Part shown: one piece after another, positions 1 to 7,824 of the stretch
Numbering within the stretch: the stretch's first letter is position 1
How the letters are laid out: each line of letters opens with the position of its first letter
NCBI GenBank assembly: GCA_003151655.1
Contig: PLYB01000174.1
Coordinates: 1 to 11,177 of the forward strand
Length of the DNA stretch: 11,177 nt
Source: Gallionellaceae bacterium
Lineage (GTDB): Bacteria > Pseudomonadota > Gammaproteobacteria > Burkholderiales > Gallionellaceae
Direction of reading: 5' to 3'
Position numbers and translations under genes: made by a program
Notes under the pieces: generated by a model
Databases searched by the model: none
What the model saw: the letters and a program-made list of their open reading frames with translations, nothing else
What the model was told of the DNA's origin: nothing

Positions 1-13
1 AATAGAGCATTTT

Positions 14-39
14 GTAGGTCGGGATGAAGCCCGACCTAC
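14..39. repeat. REP-like palindrome (GTAGGTCGGG ... CCCGACCTAC)
   Basis: A perfect 10-bp inverted repeat (14-23 pairs with 30-39) around a 6-base loop at 24-29. Short palindromes beginning GTAGGTCGGG are a recurrent intergenic element in many proteobacterial genomes, usually called REP-like. There is no T-tract on either side, so it is not a typical intrinsic terminator by itself. The rest of 40-199 shows no gene; the only other structure seen is a 6-bp hairpin at 137-153 (TATCTT/AAGATA). No convincing promoter for the following gene was found; a TAGAAT at 180-185 lies too close to the start codon and lacks a -35. Confidence 0.7.
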
Positions 40-199
40 GTTCCGACAATAACCCGATAGTTCGCCGCATCCTTGCGCAAAACACCTGTCGCGCCCGGTG
101 ATTGGTAGAGCGGGTTAACGCACCGACATGTTCCTCTATCTTCAAGCAAGATACCCCAATAGAAACCGCGTGTTGTAATTAGAATATTGGTGCGTCCAA

Positions 200-3100
200 A
201 TGAACTGTATCAAGCAATCGATATGGAATCGCAAAGTCGGTGTATTTGTTTCCGTCTCTGCAAAAGCTCGTCCGGTTTTCTCCCTGAAAGTTTTGGCCAT
301 TTCCATACTGATTTCACTTGGGGCAAATGCCTATGCACTGCCTGTAGGCGGTAGCGTATCCGCAGGTGCTGCCAACATTGGCAGTGGCACGGGTAGCATG
401 ACCATCACCCAGTCAACACAAAATACCGCGATCAACTGGCAAAGCTTCAACATCGGACAAAACGAAGCGGTGCATTTCGTGCAACCAAACAGTAGCTCGG
501 TCGCGCTTAATCGGGTAATGGGTTCCGACCCTTCGAGCATCCTAGGCAACTTGTCGGCCAACGGTAAAGTTTTTCTGGTGAATCCAAACGGCATCCTGTT
601 CGGCAAAGGCGCACAGGTCAATGTGGGCGGCTTGCTGGCGTCCACGCTTAATATTTCGGATAGTGACTTCATGTCGGGGAATTACAAATTTTCCGGTACG
701 GGCAATGGCACGATACTCAATCATGGAACTATTAGCACTAATGCGGACGGCGGCTATGTGGCGCTGTTGGGTGCCAACGTCAGCAATGATGGCATCATCT
801 CGGCCAGACTCGGCACGGTAGCGCTTGCTGCCGGTACGGCCATCACCCTTGATATGGTCGGGGACGGTTTGCTTAACGTCACCGTGAACCAAGGTGCAGT
901 GAAGGCACTGGTACAAAACGGCGGTCTGATCAAGGCGGATGGCGGATTGGTGCTATTGACCACGCAAGCAGCGGGAAGCTTGTTGCAAAGCGTGGTCAAC
1001 AACACCGGCGTGATACAAGCACAGAGCATTCAGAACATCAACGGTACGATCAAGCTGCTGGGTGACAGGCAAAGCGGTACGGTGATGGTGGGCGGCACAC
1101 TGGATGCTTCCGGCACGGGCACAGGGCAAACGGGCGGCAGCGTCACGGCGACTGGACAGCATGTCGGCCTGTTCGGTGGACACATCAACACTTCCGGCGA
1201 TGCCGGTGGCGGGACAGTGCTCATTGGCGGCGACCTGCACGGTGCGAACTCTGCCATCCCTAATGCCTCCGCGACTTATGTGAGTGCGGATTCCACGATC
1301 AACGCGGATGCCATCACGGCTGGCGATGGCGGAAAAGTGATTGTGTGGGCCGACGACATAAATCGCTACTATGGCAACATCAGCGCACGCGGTGGAGTAC
1401 AAGGCGGGGATGGTGGCTTCACCGAAGTTTCAGGAAAAAACAATCTGCTGTTTGGCGGATACGTTGATTTACGTGCGCCCGGCGGGAAAACCGGCACGCT
1501 ACTTCTGGACCCGCTGAACCTTACTATTCAGGCTGCCGGTCCGGATCTGGCGGGTAACTCAACCGGCCTCGATCTCAATGCAGCGGTTAATAAGCCAAAC
1601 ATATTCTCCCTGACAGATTATCTGGGAATAAACAGCATCATAACGACTGGTCAAGTTGTTACCCAACTTAACACTGCAAACGTTACGTTACAGGCAACTA
1701 ACGACATCACCGTCGCCGCCGCCATAGATGCCAGCTTAAATGCAGTTGGCAAATCCCTCACCCTGCAAGCCGGGCATGACGTGATTATCAATGCCGCGCT
1801 TACTGCCGCTAGCGTGGGTGGAGGCTCCTTCATCCTGAATGCTGGACACAACGTGACCGTCGGTGCCGCAATCACCGCCAGCGCTGGTTCAGTGACGCTG
1901 AGTGCCGGCAATAATGGAACCGGCCCCGGGGTGGCTAGCGGCACGGTGAGCTTTACTGCCGTCACTGCGGCAAACCTTACTATTCGCTTTAACCCGGTAA
2001 ATTACACGACCACTAGCGCTGAAATTCTCGCATATCTGGGGAATGCGACGTTCACCGGTACATTTGATGCGCGGGCTTGGACTTTCATTAATAACGCATC
2101 GGCGACCGCGCAGAGCAAGACTTACAACGGTACAACCGCCGCGTCGCTGAATGCGCCTTTCACATTTCTAAGTGGCCCCGACGGCTCGGCTGGTCAAGCC
2201 GTAAGTTTGACTGCCGGTGCGGCCAATTTTGACAGCGCACACGTCACCTCCGCGACCACAGTTAACTTTACCGGATATGGTCTTAGTGCCGGGGGCGACA
2301 GCGCTAATTACGCCCTGTTTGCTCAGCCAGCGAGTCAATTGAAAACTATTACCCCGGCGCAACTGACGGCGGCTGCGACCATCAGCGGTGCAGCGAAGAC
2401 CTATGACGGACTGCTGGTTGCGAGCGGATCGATGGTGAGCGGCAGTATCACGGGCGGCTTGGTCGGCAGCGACACGGTGGCACTGGACACCAGTGGCATC
2501 AGTCTGAACTTCAGCAATGCGCACGTAGTGCCGGTCAAGACAATAGCCGCTACGGGCAACGCCGCGATTGGCGCAATAACGACTTCGGGCAGCGGCTCGT
2601 TTAATGGCAGTGCCGGGAACTTGGTCGTGTCGGTTGCGAGCGATTATACGCTGGGCCAACCGACGATTGCGAGTGTAGCCGGAACGATCAACGCGAAGGC
2701 TCTGGTAGAGAGCGCGACCATCAGCGGTGCAGCGAAGACCTATGACGGATTGTTGGCGGCGAGCGGCTCGACGGTGAGCGGCAGTATCACTAGTGGACAA
2801 GTCGGCACCGACACAGTGTCGCTGGACAGCAGTGGCATCAGTCTGAATTTCAGTAGTGCACATGTTGCTCCGGCGAAGACAATAATCGCTACAGGCAACG
2901 CAGCGATTGGCGCAATAACGACCTCGGGCAGCGGCTCGTTTGATGGCAGTGCCGGGAACTTGGTCGTGTCGGCTACGAGCGATTATGTGCTGGGTCAACC
3001 GACGATTGCGAGCGTCGCCGGGACGATCAACGCGGCACCGTTGAGTTTTACCGGTACGCGCGCCTATGACGCGACGCTGAACTTTGCGGCGAACACCTTC

Positions 3101-4486
3101 GGCACGGCGGGCACGATCGCAGCACTGGGCACTGAAACCCTGTTGCTGAGCGGTACGGGCACGGTGGTGGGCAAGGATGTGGGGGGAGGGAAGGCAGTGA
3201 CCACGACCGGGCTGACGCTGCACGATGTCGGAGCCACTGGCGGCTTGGCCTCGGACTACACCTTCGTCGGCGGCACGCAGACGGCTACCATCACCACCGC
3301 TACTCTGACTCTGAGCGGCACGCAGGTGTACAACGGCTCGACGGCCTATGCGGGTAGCAACCTGACCGCGACGGGTGTCGCGGGCGAAACCTTTACGATC
3401 ACTGGCGCAGGTCTTGCGGGCAATCTGGCCAGCAAAAATGTGCAGAGCAGTTCAGCCCTGACCACATTGAACGGCCTCACCTTGGGCAGCAGCGGTAACG
3501 GCGGTCTGGCAGCCAACTACAACGCCATGACGACGACGGGTTCGTTGGTCAACGTGAGCAAAGCCAGCTTGCTCTTGAGCGGCATCACTGCCAACAACAA
3601 AGTGTATGATGGCAACACCAGCGCCACGATCAACAGCACTGGTGCCAGCTACAGCGGATTGATTACTGGCGATGCAGTCACGGTAAGTAGCAGCGGTGTG
3701 TTTGCGGACAAGAATGCAGCTACCGGTAAAACCGTCACTCTCAGCAGCGTGTACAGTGGTGCAGATGTCGGCAACTACAGCATCACCAATCAGGCGAGCA
3801 CGAGTGCCAATATAAGCACCAAAGCACTCGGTATCAGCGGCATTGCTGCCGGCAACAAAGTGTATGACGGCAACACTAGCGCCACCATCAATAGCACTGC
3901 CGCCAACTATAGCGGACTGGTTACTGGTGATGCGGTCACGGTAAGTAGCTCTGGCGTGTTTGCGGACAATAACGTAGGTGCCGGTAAAACTGTCACCCTC
4001 ACCAGTTTGTACAGCGGCGCAGATGTGCGCAACTACAGCATCACCAATCAGGCGAGTACGAGTGCCAACATTACTGCCAACGTCACCACCAGCACGACCA
4101 CCGGCACGACCACCAGCATCACAGCCAACACGACTGTTGGTACGCCCTCAAACATTAGTTCTGCACCGGTGACCGTGAAGTTACCTGTACAGTCAGTAAC
4201 CGTAATAGTGGCACCTGTAATTCCGGTGATTGCGGCTGTAGCAAACAATTTTGAATTGTCTGGTTCACCAATCTTGGTAATGGGGGGAACTCTGACTGAT
4301 GAGAGTTATGAACGCAAGAGTTCGATAAAGCCCGTGGTGAAGCAACATCACAGATCCCACAAGTCTAATCGGGCAATAACGGCTATCAAATCGAAAAATA
4401 CTTCAGCCGTAAAAGCATCGCCTGTTACCAACGCAATCATACCCAAAGCGCTACCGCTCAATGAGCAGACGCTCACCGAAGAGTGA
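200..4486 (+). CDS. Filamentous haemagglutinin-type secreted protein with TPS domain and YDG repeats
   Basis: A 1428-residue exoprotein, probably an adhesin or matrix protein exported by two-partner secretion. Residues 1-25 resemble the extended signal peptide (ESPR) of large exoproteins (IWNRKVGVFVSVSAKAR). A hydrophobic core follows, with likely signal-peptidase cleavage after ANAYA (residue 46). The mature N-terminus matches the haemagglutination-activity/TPS domain: INWQSFNIG near 78-86, VALNRV at 101-106 and the signature NPNGI at 128-132. The middle is Gly/Ala/Ser/Thr-rich beta-helix-like sequence. From about residue 640 come seven YDG-type repeats, with the Tyr at about 642, 735, 848, 956, 1044, 1136 and 1222. 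A Thr-rich linker (about 1290-1315), a Val/Pro-rich stretch and a basic, Lys/Ser-rich tail end the protein. No C-terminal autotransporter barrel is visible, and no TpsB transporter gene lies in the window. ATG 200 is the first start after an in-frame stop at 176-178, but the ribosome binding site is weak. The family is confident; the ligand is unknown. Confidence 0.88.
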   Translation: MNCIKQSIWNRKVGVFVSVSAKARPVFSLKVLAISILISLGANAYALPVGGSVSAGAANIGSGTGSMTITQSTQNTAINWQSFNIGQNEAVHFVQPNSSSVALNRVMGSDPSSILGNLSANGKVFLVNPNGILFGKGAQVNVGGLLASTLNISDSDFMSGNYKFSGTGNGTILNHGTISTNADGGYVALLGANVSNDGIISARLGTVALAAGTAITLDMVGDGLLNVTVNQGAVKALVQNGGLIKADGGLVLLTTQAAGSLLQSVVNNTGVIQAQSIQNINGTIKLLGDRQSGTVMVGGTLDASGTGTGQTGGSVTATGQHVGLFGGHINTSGDAGGGTVLIGGDLHGANSAIPNASATYVSADSTINADAITAGDGGKVIVWADDINRYYGNISARGGVQGGDGGFTEVSGKNNLLFGGYVDLRAPGGKTGTLLLDPLNLTIQAAGPDLAGNSTGLDLNAAVNKPNIFSLTDYLGINSIITTGQVVTQLNTANVTLQATNDITVAAAIDASLNAVGKSLTLQAGHDVIINAALTAASVGGGSFILNAGHNVTVGAAITASAGSVTLSAGNNGTGPGVASGTVSFTAVTAANLTIRFNPVNYTTTSAEILAYLGNATFTGTFDARAWTFINNASATAQSKTYNGTTAASLNAPFTFLSGPDGSAGQAVSLTAGAANFDSAHVTSATTVNFTGYGLSAGGDSANYALFAQPASQLKTITPAQLTAAATISGAAKTYDGLLVASGSMVSGSITGGLVGSDTVALDTSGISLNFSNAHVVPVKTIAATGNAAIGAITTSGSGSFNGSAGNLVVSVASDYTLGQPTIASVAGTINAKALVESATISGAAKTYDGLLAASGSTVSGSITSGQVGTDTVSLDSSGISLNFSSAHVAPAKTIIATGNAAIGAITTSGSGSFDGSAGNLVVSATSDYVLGQPTIASVAGTINAAPLSFTGTRAYDATLNFAANTFGTAGTIAALGTETLLLSGTGTVVGKDVGGGKAVTTTGLTLHDVGATGGLASDYTFVGGTQTATITTATLTLSGTQVYNGSTAYAGSNLTATGVAGETFTITGAGLAGNLASKNVQSSSALTTLNGLTLGSSGNGGLAANYNAMTTTGSLVNVSKASLLLSGITANNKVYDGNTSATINSTGASYSGLITGDAVTVSSSGVFADKNAATGKTVTLSSVYSGADVGNYSITNQASTSANISTKALGISGIAAGNKVYDGNTSATINSTAANYSGLVTGDAVTVSSSGVFADNNVGAGKTVTLTSLYSGADVRNYSITNQASTSANITANVTTSTTTGTTTSITANTTVGTPSNISSAPVTVKLPVQSVTVIVAPVIPVIAAVANNFELSGSPILVMGGTLTDESYERKSSIKPVVKQHHRSHKSNRAITAIKSKNTSAVKASPVTNAIIPKALPLNEQTLTEE
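2375..3034 (+). repeat. Tandem near-identical YDG repeat pair, 339-bp period
   Basis: Inside the exoprotein gene, 2375-2695 and 2714-3034 are two copies of one unit with a period of 339 bp (113 codons). The protein copies differ at about 15 of 107 residues. Long stretches such as that encoding GNAAIGAITTSGSGSF are almost unchanged in DNA. This points to a fairly recent in-frame duplication or gene conversion between neighbouring YDG modules. Confidence 0.9.
3578..4075 (+). repeat. Second tandem YDG repeat pair, 258-bp period
   Basis: 3578-3817 and 3836-4075 are two copies with a period of 258 bp (86 codons). They differ at about 13 of 80 residues; both contain KVYDGNTSATINST and NYSITNQASTSANI. 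This pair is a different YDG subtype from the 339-bp pair upstream, so the array grew by at least two separate local duplications. Confidence 0.9.
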
Positions 4487-4501
4487 GTTAAGGATGTTCC
4501 G

Positions 4502-4542
4502 CCTTCCAAAGGCATACGTCATCTTTGGAAGGAAGTTTTTTT
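4502..4542 (+). terminator. Rho-independent terminator of the exoprotein gene
   Basis: A perfect 10-bp stem (CCTTCCAAAG at 4502-4511 with CTTTGGAAGG at 4523-4532) and an 11-base loop are followed by AAG and seven T residues (4536-4542). It begins 15 bases after the exoprotein stop. On the minus strand the hairpin is not followed by a T-tract, so it is unlikely to be an efficient intrinsic terminator for the convergent htpG. Confidence 0.9.
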
Positions 4543-4555
4543 GGAGCAGTGCGGA

Positions 4556-6460
4556 TTAGTTGCTGCTCATCTCCAGCATTAACAGATTCACCCGTTTGAC
4601 GAAGCTGGCGGGATCATCGAGTTGGCCGCCTTCGGCCAACAGGGCTTGGTCGAACAGTACCGAGGCCCAATCGTCGAAGCGTTTTTCCTCGATCTTCAAA
4701 CGTAACACCACCGGATGTTTCGGATTGATTTCCAGTATTGGTTTCGAGGTTGGCGCTTTCTGCCCTGCGGATTTAAGCATGCGCGCAAGGTTCGCATTCA
4801 TGTCGTGCTCGTCGGCCACCAGACAGGCAGGGGAGTCGGTCAGGCGGTGGGTTACGCGCACTTCCTTGACTCGCTCACCTAGGCTGGCGCTGATTTTTCC
4901 GGTGAGGTCTTTTAGCTCGTTGGCGACATTCTCATTTTCTTTTTTCTCGGCCTCGTCTTCCAGCTTGCCGAGATTGAGACCGCCTTTGGCGACGGATACC
5001 AGCGGTTTGTCTTTGAACTCAGCCAAATTGCTGACCACCCACTCATCCACGCGGTCAGTCAGCAGCAACACTTCAATGCCCTTCTTGCGGAACACTTCCA
5101 GATGCGGGCTGTTCTTTGCGGCATTGAAACTGTCGGCAGTGATGTAATAAATTTTGTCTTGCCCTTCCTTCATACGGACGATGTAGTCGTCTAAAGATAC
5201 AGTTTCATCGGTGGTGTCAGTATGGGTAGAGGCTAGGCGCAGCAAGCCTGCAATCTTGTCCTTGTTGGTAAAATCTTCGCCGATGCCTTCCTTCAGCACA
5301 CGGCCAAATTCGCCCCAGAACTTGGTATATTTTTCCTGATCGTTCTTGGCCAAATCTTCCAGCAGACCGAGTACCTTTTTTGTACAACCGGAGCGGATCG
5401 CCTCGATGTCTTTCGATTCCTGCAAAATTTCACGCGACACGTTCAGCGGCAAGTCGCTGGAATCCACCACTCCGCGCACAAAGCGCATGTAGCGCGGCAT
5501 CAATTGCTCGGCATCGTCCATGATAAACACGCGGCGCACATATAGTTTCACGCCATGAATTGCATCGCGCTCCCACATGTCAAACGGTGCGCGCGAAGGG
5601 ATGTAAAGCAATTGCGTATATTCCTGCTTGCCTTCGACTCGTGCATGAGTCCACGCCAACGGGTCTTGATAATCATGGCCGACGTGCTTGTAAAATTCTT
5701 TGTACTCATCTTCAGTGATCTCGTTCTTGGCGCGTGCCCACAACGCGAAAGCCTGATTGATGGTCTCATCCTCTTCTAGCATTTGCTGCGCACCGTCTTT
5801 CCATTCCTCTTTTTTCATCAGAATTGGCTGCACGATGTGATCGGAATACTTGCGGATAATGGAACGTATTTTCTGTCCGCTGAGCAGGTCGTCCTGCCCT
5901 TCGCGCAAATGCAGAACAATTTCTGTGCCGCGAGTGGCTTTGTCTACCATCTCGATAGCGAATTCACCGCCGCCGTCCGATTCCCAACGCACGCCTTGAT
6001 CGGATTTTTCTCCGGCGCGACGTGTCGTTACGACCATTTTTTCGGCGACGATAAAGCCTGAATAAAAGCCCACACCGAATTGTCCGATCAGGTTGGCATC
6101 TTTTTGTTGGTCGCCGGAAAGACGCGAGAAAAATTCGCGCGTTCCCGACTTGGCGATGGTGCCAAGGTTGTTAATAACTTCGTCGCGGCTCATGCCGATA
6201 CCGTTGTCGGCGATGCTCAGCGTGCGCGCTTCTTTGTCGTAACTGATGCGAATGTTCAGCTCGGAATCATTCTCGAACAAGCTGGCGTTGTGCAGTGCTT
6301 CGAAGCGCAGCTTGTCGCTGGCGTCGGCCGCATTGGAAATCAATTCGCGCAGAAAAATCTCGCGATTCGAGTATAGCGAGTGGATCATCAGTTGCAAAAG
6401 CTGCTTTACTTCGGCCTGAAATCCCATGGTTTCGCGGTTGTTTGTAGCTGTGTAACTCAT
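4556..6460 (-). CDS. htpG: Chaperone protein HtpG (bacterial Hsp90)
   Basis: A cytosolic ATP-dependent Hsp90 chaperone that remodels client proteins as a dimer. The N-terminal GHKL ATPase is complete: ELISNAADASD (residues 39-49), DNGIGM (85-90), GTIAKSGT (100-107, lid) and GQFGVGFYS (126-134). The middle and C-terminal domains run full length, giving 634 residues against about 624 in E. coli. I chose ATG 6458-6460 because GGAG lies six bases upstream. An in-frame ATG four codons earlier (6470-6472) has no Shine-Dalgarno sequence and itself overlaps that GGAG. The gene is convergent with the exoprotein gene and is preceded by a heat-shock-type promoter, so it is probably induced by protein-unfolding stress. 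Nothing about the sequence suggests a defect. Confidence 0.98.
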   Translation of the reverse strand: MSYTATNNRETMGFQAEVKQLLQLMIHSLYSNREIFLRELISNAADASDKLRFEALHNASLFENDSELNIRISYDKEARTLSIADNGIGMSRDEVINNLGTIAKSGTREFFSRLSGDQQKDANLIGQFGVGFYSGFIVAEKMVVTTRRAGEKSDQGVRWESDGGGEFAIEMVDKATRGTEIVLHLREGQDDLLSGQKIRSIIRKYSDHIVQPILMKKEEWKDGAQQMLEEDETINQAFALWARAKNEITEDEYKEFYKHVGHDYQDPLAWTHARVEGKQEYTQLLYIPSRAPFDMWERDAIHGVKLYVRRVFIMDDAEQLMPRYMRFVRGVVDSSDLPLNVSREILQESKDIEAIRSGCTKKVLGLLEDLAKNDQEKYTKFWGEFGRVLKEGIGEDFTNKDKIAGLLRLASTHTDTTDETVSLDDYIVRMKEGQDKIYYITADSFNAAKNSPHLEVFRKKGIEVLLLTDRVDEWVVSNLAEFKDKPLVSVAKGGLNLGKLEDEAEKKENENVANELKDLTGKISASLGERVKEVRVTHRLTDSPACLVADEHDMNANLARMLKSAGQKAPTSKPILEINPKHPVVLRLKIEEKRFDDWASVLFDQALLAEGGQLDDPASFVKRVNLLMLEMSSN

Positions 6461-6496
6461 TGTTTTCTCCATGTTTGTTTAATTGGGGCTAGGGCT

Positions 6497-6524
6497 AAAT
6501 GGGGGTGGTATCTTTGGTTTCAAG
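6497..6524 (-). promoter_or_regulatory. Sigma-32 (RpoH) heat-shock promoter of htpG
   Basis: On the minus strand, CTTGAA (6524-6519) is followed by a 14-base spacer and CCCCATTT (6504-6497). This agrees in full with the enterobacterial RpoH consensus (CTTGAA, 13-15 bases, CCCCATNT). Transcription would start near 6490, giving a leader of about 30 bases before the htpG start at 6460. The match to sequence is direct; use by RpoH in this organism is inferred from the established htpG regulon. Confidence 0.85.
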
Positions 6525-6623
6525 AGGAATAGAGCATTGCCCGCTTGTTTTTAATGGACTCGTTCACTAGAATGCGGCCTGCGGGAGGCTGGTGTAATCG
6601 GGGGATATAGATACTTTTACATA

Positions 6624-6652
6624 TTGCCAGCAAGGAAATTTTCCATGACAAT
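6624..6652 (+). promoter_or_regulatory. Probable sigma-70 promoter of the HU gene
   Basis: TTGCCA (6624-6629, five of six to TTGACA), a 17-base spacer and GACAAT (6647-6652, four of six to TATAAT). Transcription would start near 6659, about 40 bases before the HU start codon. It is divergent from the htpG heat-shock promoter, about 100 bases away, with no overlap. This is a prediction from consensus only. Confidence 0.5.
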
Positions 6653-6698
6653 GCAGTCCCGCTTTAATTAACCTTTAACTTACGGAGTACATGATCTC

Positions 6699-6983
6699 AT
6701 GAACAGAAAAGAACTTGTTGATGCACTGTCAGCTAAAACTGATTCCACTAAGGCCGACGCTGAGCGTAATATCGCGGCACTGCTTGAAATCATTACTGCC
6801 ACTCTAAAGAAGGGCGATTCGCTTTCACTGGTTGGCTTTGGTTCTTTTGAAGTGCGCAAGCGCGCTGCTCGTACTGGTCGCAATCCTAAGACTGGTGCCG
6901 AGTTGAAGATCAAGGCATCAAAGGTTCCGGCATTCAAGGCTGGCGCAAGTCTGAAGGCAGCAGTAAACGGCGTAAAGAAGTAA
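6699..6983 (+). CDS. hupB: HU-family nucleoid DNA-binding protein
   Basis: A 94-residue histone-like protein that dimerises and bends DNA without strong sequence preference. It shows the helical N-terminal dimerisation half (residues 1-40), the LVGFGSFEVRKRAARTGRNP core, and the RNPKTG tip at 61-66 whose Pro63 intercalates between base pairs. Lys-rich ends are typical; the length is close to the usual 90. The lack of IHF-specific features and the single-gene setting favour HU over IHF; the choice of hupB rather than hupA is by convention. Upstream GGAG (6684-6687) is 11 bases from the start, longer than ideal. A three-codon reading frame ATGATCTCATGA (6691-6702) sits between them and overlaps the start codon. 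The gene has its own predicted promoter and terminator, so it is monocistronic. Confidence 0.95.
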   Translation: MNRKELVDALSAKTDSTKADAERNIAALLEIITATLKKGDSLSLVGFGSFEVRKRAARTGRNPKTGAELKIKASKVPAFKAGASLKAAVNGVKK

Positions 6984-6992
6984 TGCGAGATT

Positions 6993-7032
6993 GCCGAGCC
7001 CCGGGCGAAGAGCTGTGGGGCTCGGCCGTTTT
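6993..7032 (+). terminator. Rho-independent terminator of the HU gene
   Basis: A perfect, GC-rich 10-bp stem (GCCGAGCCCC at 6993-7002 with GGGGCTCGGC at 7017-7026), a 14-base loop, then CG and four T residues (7029-7032). It begins 9 bases after the HU stop codon. The short T-run is the only weak point. Confidence 0.88.
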
Positions 7033-7177
7033 CGTGTTATGTTAGGGCATGCTGTTTGCGTTGGGTAATTAACGCGGGTAGTTTTGCTACTTTGCCTGCG
7101 CCAGTGTCCCGCGCATTGTTGAATGTTGTCAGTGTTGACGGATTGAGTATCAATATTTTGTATTTTAAGGAGTAACC

Positions 7178-7759
7178 ATGGTGTTTCGTCGGATTTTTAC
7201 CATTTTTTTGTTGATTGCTAGCCCGTTGGCATTGGCCGATATGATAGATGCGAGTTTGAACAACAATGCAGCAGCGTTCAAATTTAGTACCGGAGCAGGG
7301 GCTCTCGTTCAAGGTAATTCTGATATCCAGCTTGGAGTGCTCTACAACGATTCCATGAACAATATGGGCGAAGTTGGCATGTTGGTAAAAGGGGAAGAAG
7401 GTGATGCTTCCGGCGCGACCCTTGCAGTAGGAGTAAAAGCTTTGGTTGGCATGATAAAAAACTATATTCCCGGAACAACGGAGAATGTTGGAGCTGTTGT
7501 TATTGGTGGCGAGCTTGCCTATGCTTTCCCGGCTGCAAAGCAGCTATCTGCTGCGATTGACTATTTTGCCGGCCCAAAAATCACCAGTTTCGGCGATTGT
7601 AACAGGGCAAATCTATGGGCGATACATGCGGATTATGAAGTTAGCCCCGGGACAAAAGTATATGTTGAACACCGCGAAGCAAATTTTGGTATAACCAATA
7701 CAGGAGTAACGGCAACGCTTGATGCCGGAACTTACTTGGGGGTGAAGCTTACGTTTTAA
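7178..7759 (+). CDS. YfaZ-like outer membrane beta-barrel protein
   Basis: A 193-residue exported protein. Residues 1-20 form a clear signal peptide (Arg-Arg, hydrophobic core, cleavage after LALA). The mature part alternates polar and hydrophobic residues in short strands rich in Gly and aromatics (LGVLYND, GGELAYAF, AAIDYFAGP, VYVEHREANFG). It ends in YLGVKLTF, whose terminal Phe is the usual signal for insertion of barrels by the BAM complex. Length and pattern fit the YfaZ family, whose function is not established; this assignment is from memory of the family, not a search. The start is secure: AGGAG at 7168-7172 lies five bases before ATG. A weak promoter candidate is TTGTCA (7126-7131) with TATCAA (7148-7153). 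A single Cys occurs in FGDCNRANLW. Confidence 0.72.
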   Translation: MVFRRIFTIFLLIASPLALADMIDASLNNNAAAFKFSTGAGALVQGNSDIQLGVLYNDSMNNMGEVGMLVKGEEGDASGATLAVGVKALVGMIKNYIPGTTENVGAVVIGGELAYAFPAAKQLSAAIDYFAGPKITSFGDCNRANLWAIHADYEVSPGTKVYVEHREANFGITNTGVTATLDAGTYLGVKLTF

Positions 7760-7824
7760 TCATTTCTTAGACATCGCACTTCGATGTTGAAGACTTGGTT
7801 GAAGTCGCTTTATTAAAATCAGAA

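Noticed and set aside
2168..3223. A 351-codon open frame on the minus strand within the exoprotein gene
   Set aside because: It is Arg/Cys-rich, mirrors the YDG repeats on the other strand and has no recognisable domain. It is a by-product of the codon pattern of the real gene.
4078..4145. Thr-codon-rich stretch as a phase-variable microsatellite
   Set aside because: The repeats are irregular triplets that keep the frame, with no uniform unit prone to slippage out of frame; it reads as a Thr-rich linker.
4560..5147. A 195-codon plus-strand frame opposite htpG
   Set aside because: htpG is certain here, and the antisense frame is Ser/Arg/Leu-rich, without a domain or a ribosome binding site.
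6528..6538. AATAGAGCATT shared with positions 1-11
   Set aside because: An 11-base match without structure or extension in an 11-kb window can be coincidence.
7036..7045. GTTAT and GTTAG upstream of the YfaZ-like gene as a third regulator site
   Set aside because: The two pentamers are adjacent (5-base step) and do not continue with an 11-base period or lead to a -10, unlike the two true arrays.
7795..7824. Upstream TTG start for the coiled-coil protein
   Set aside because: It would add ten residues before an otherwise standard signal peptide and has no convincing ribosome binding site; ATG 7825 is preferred.
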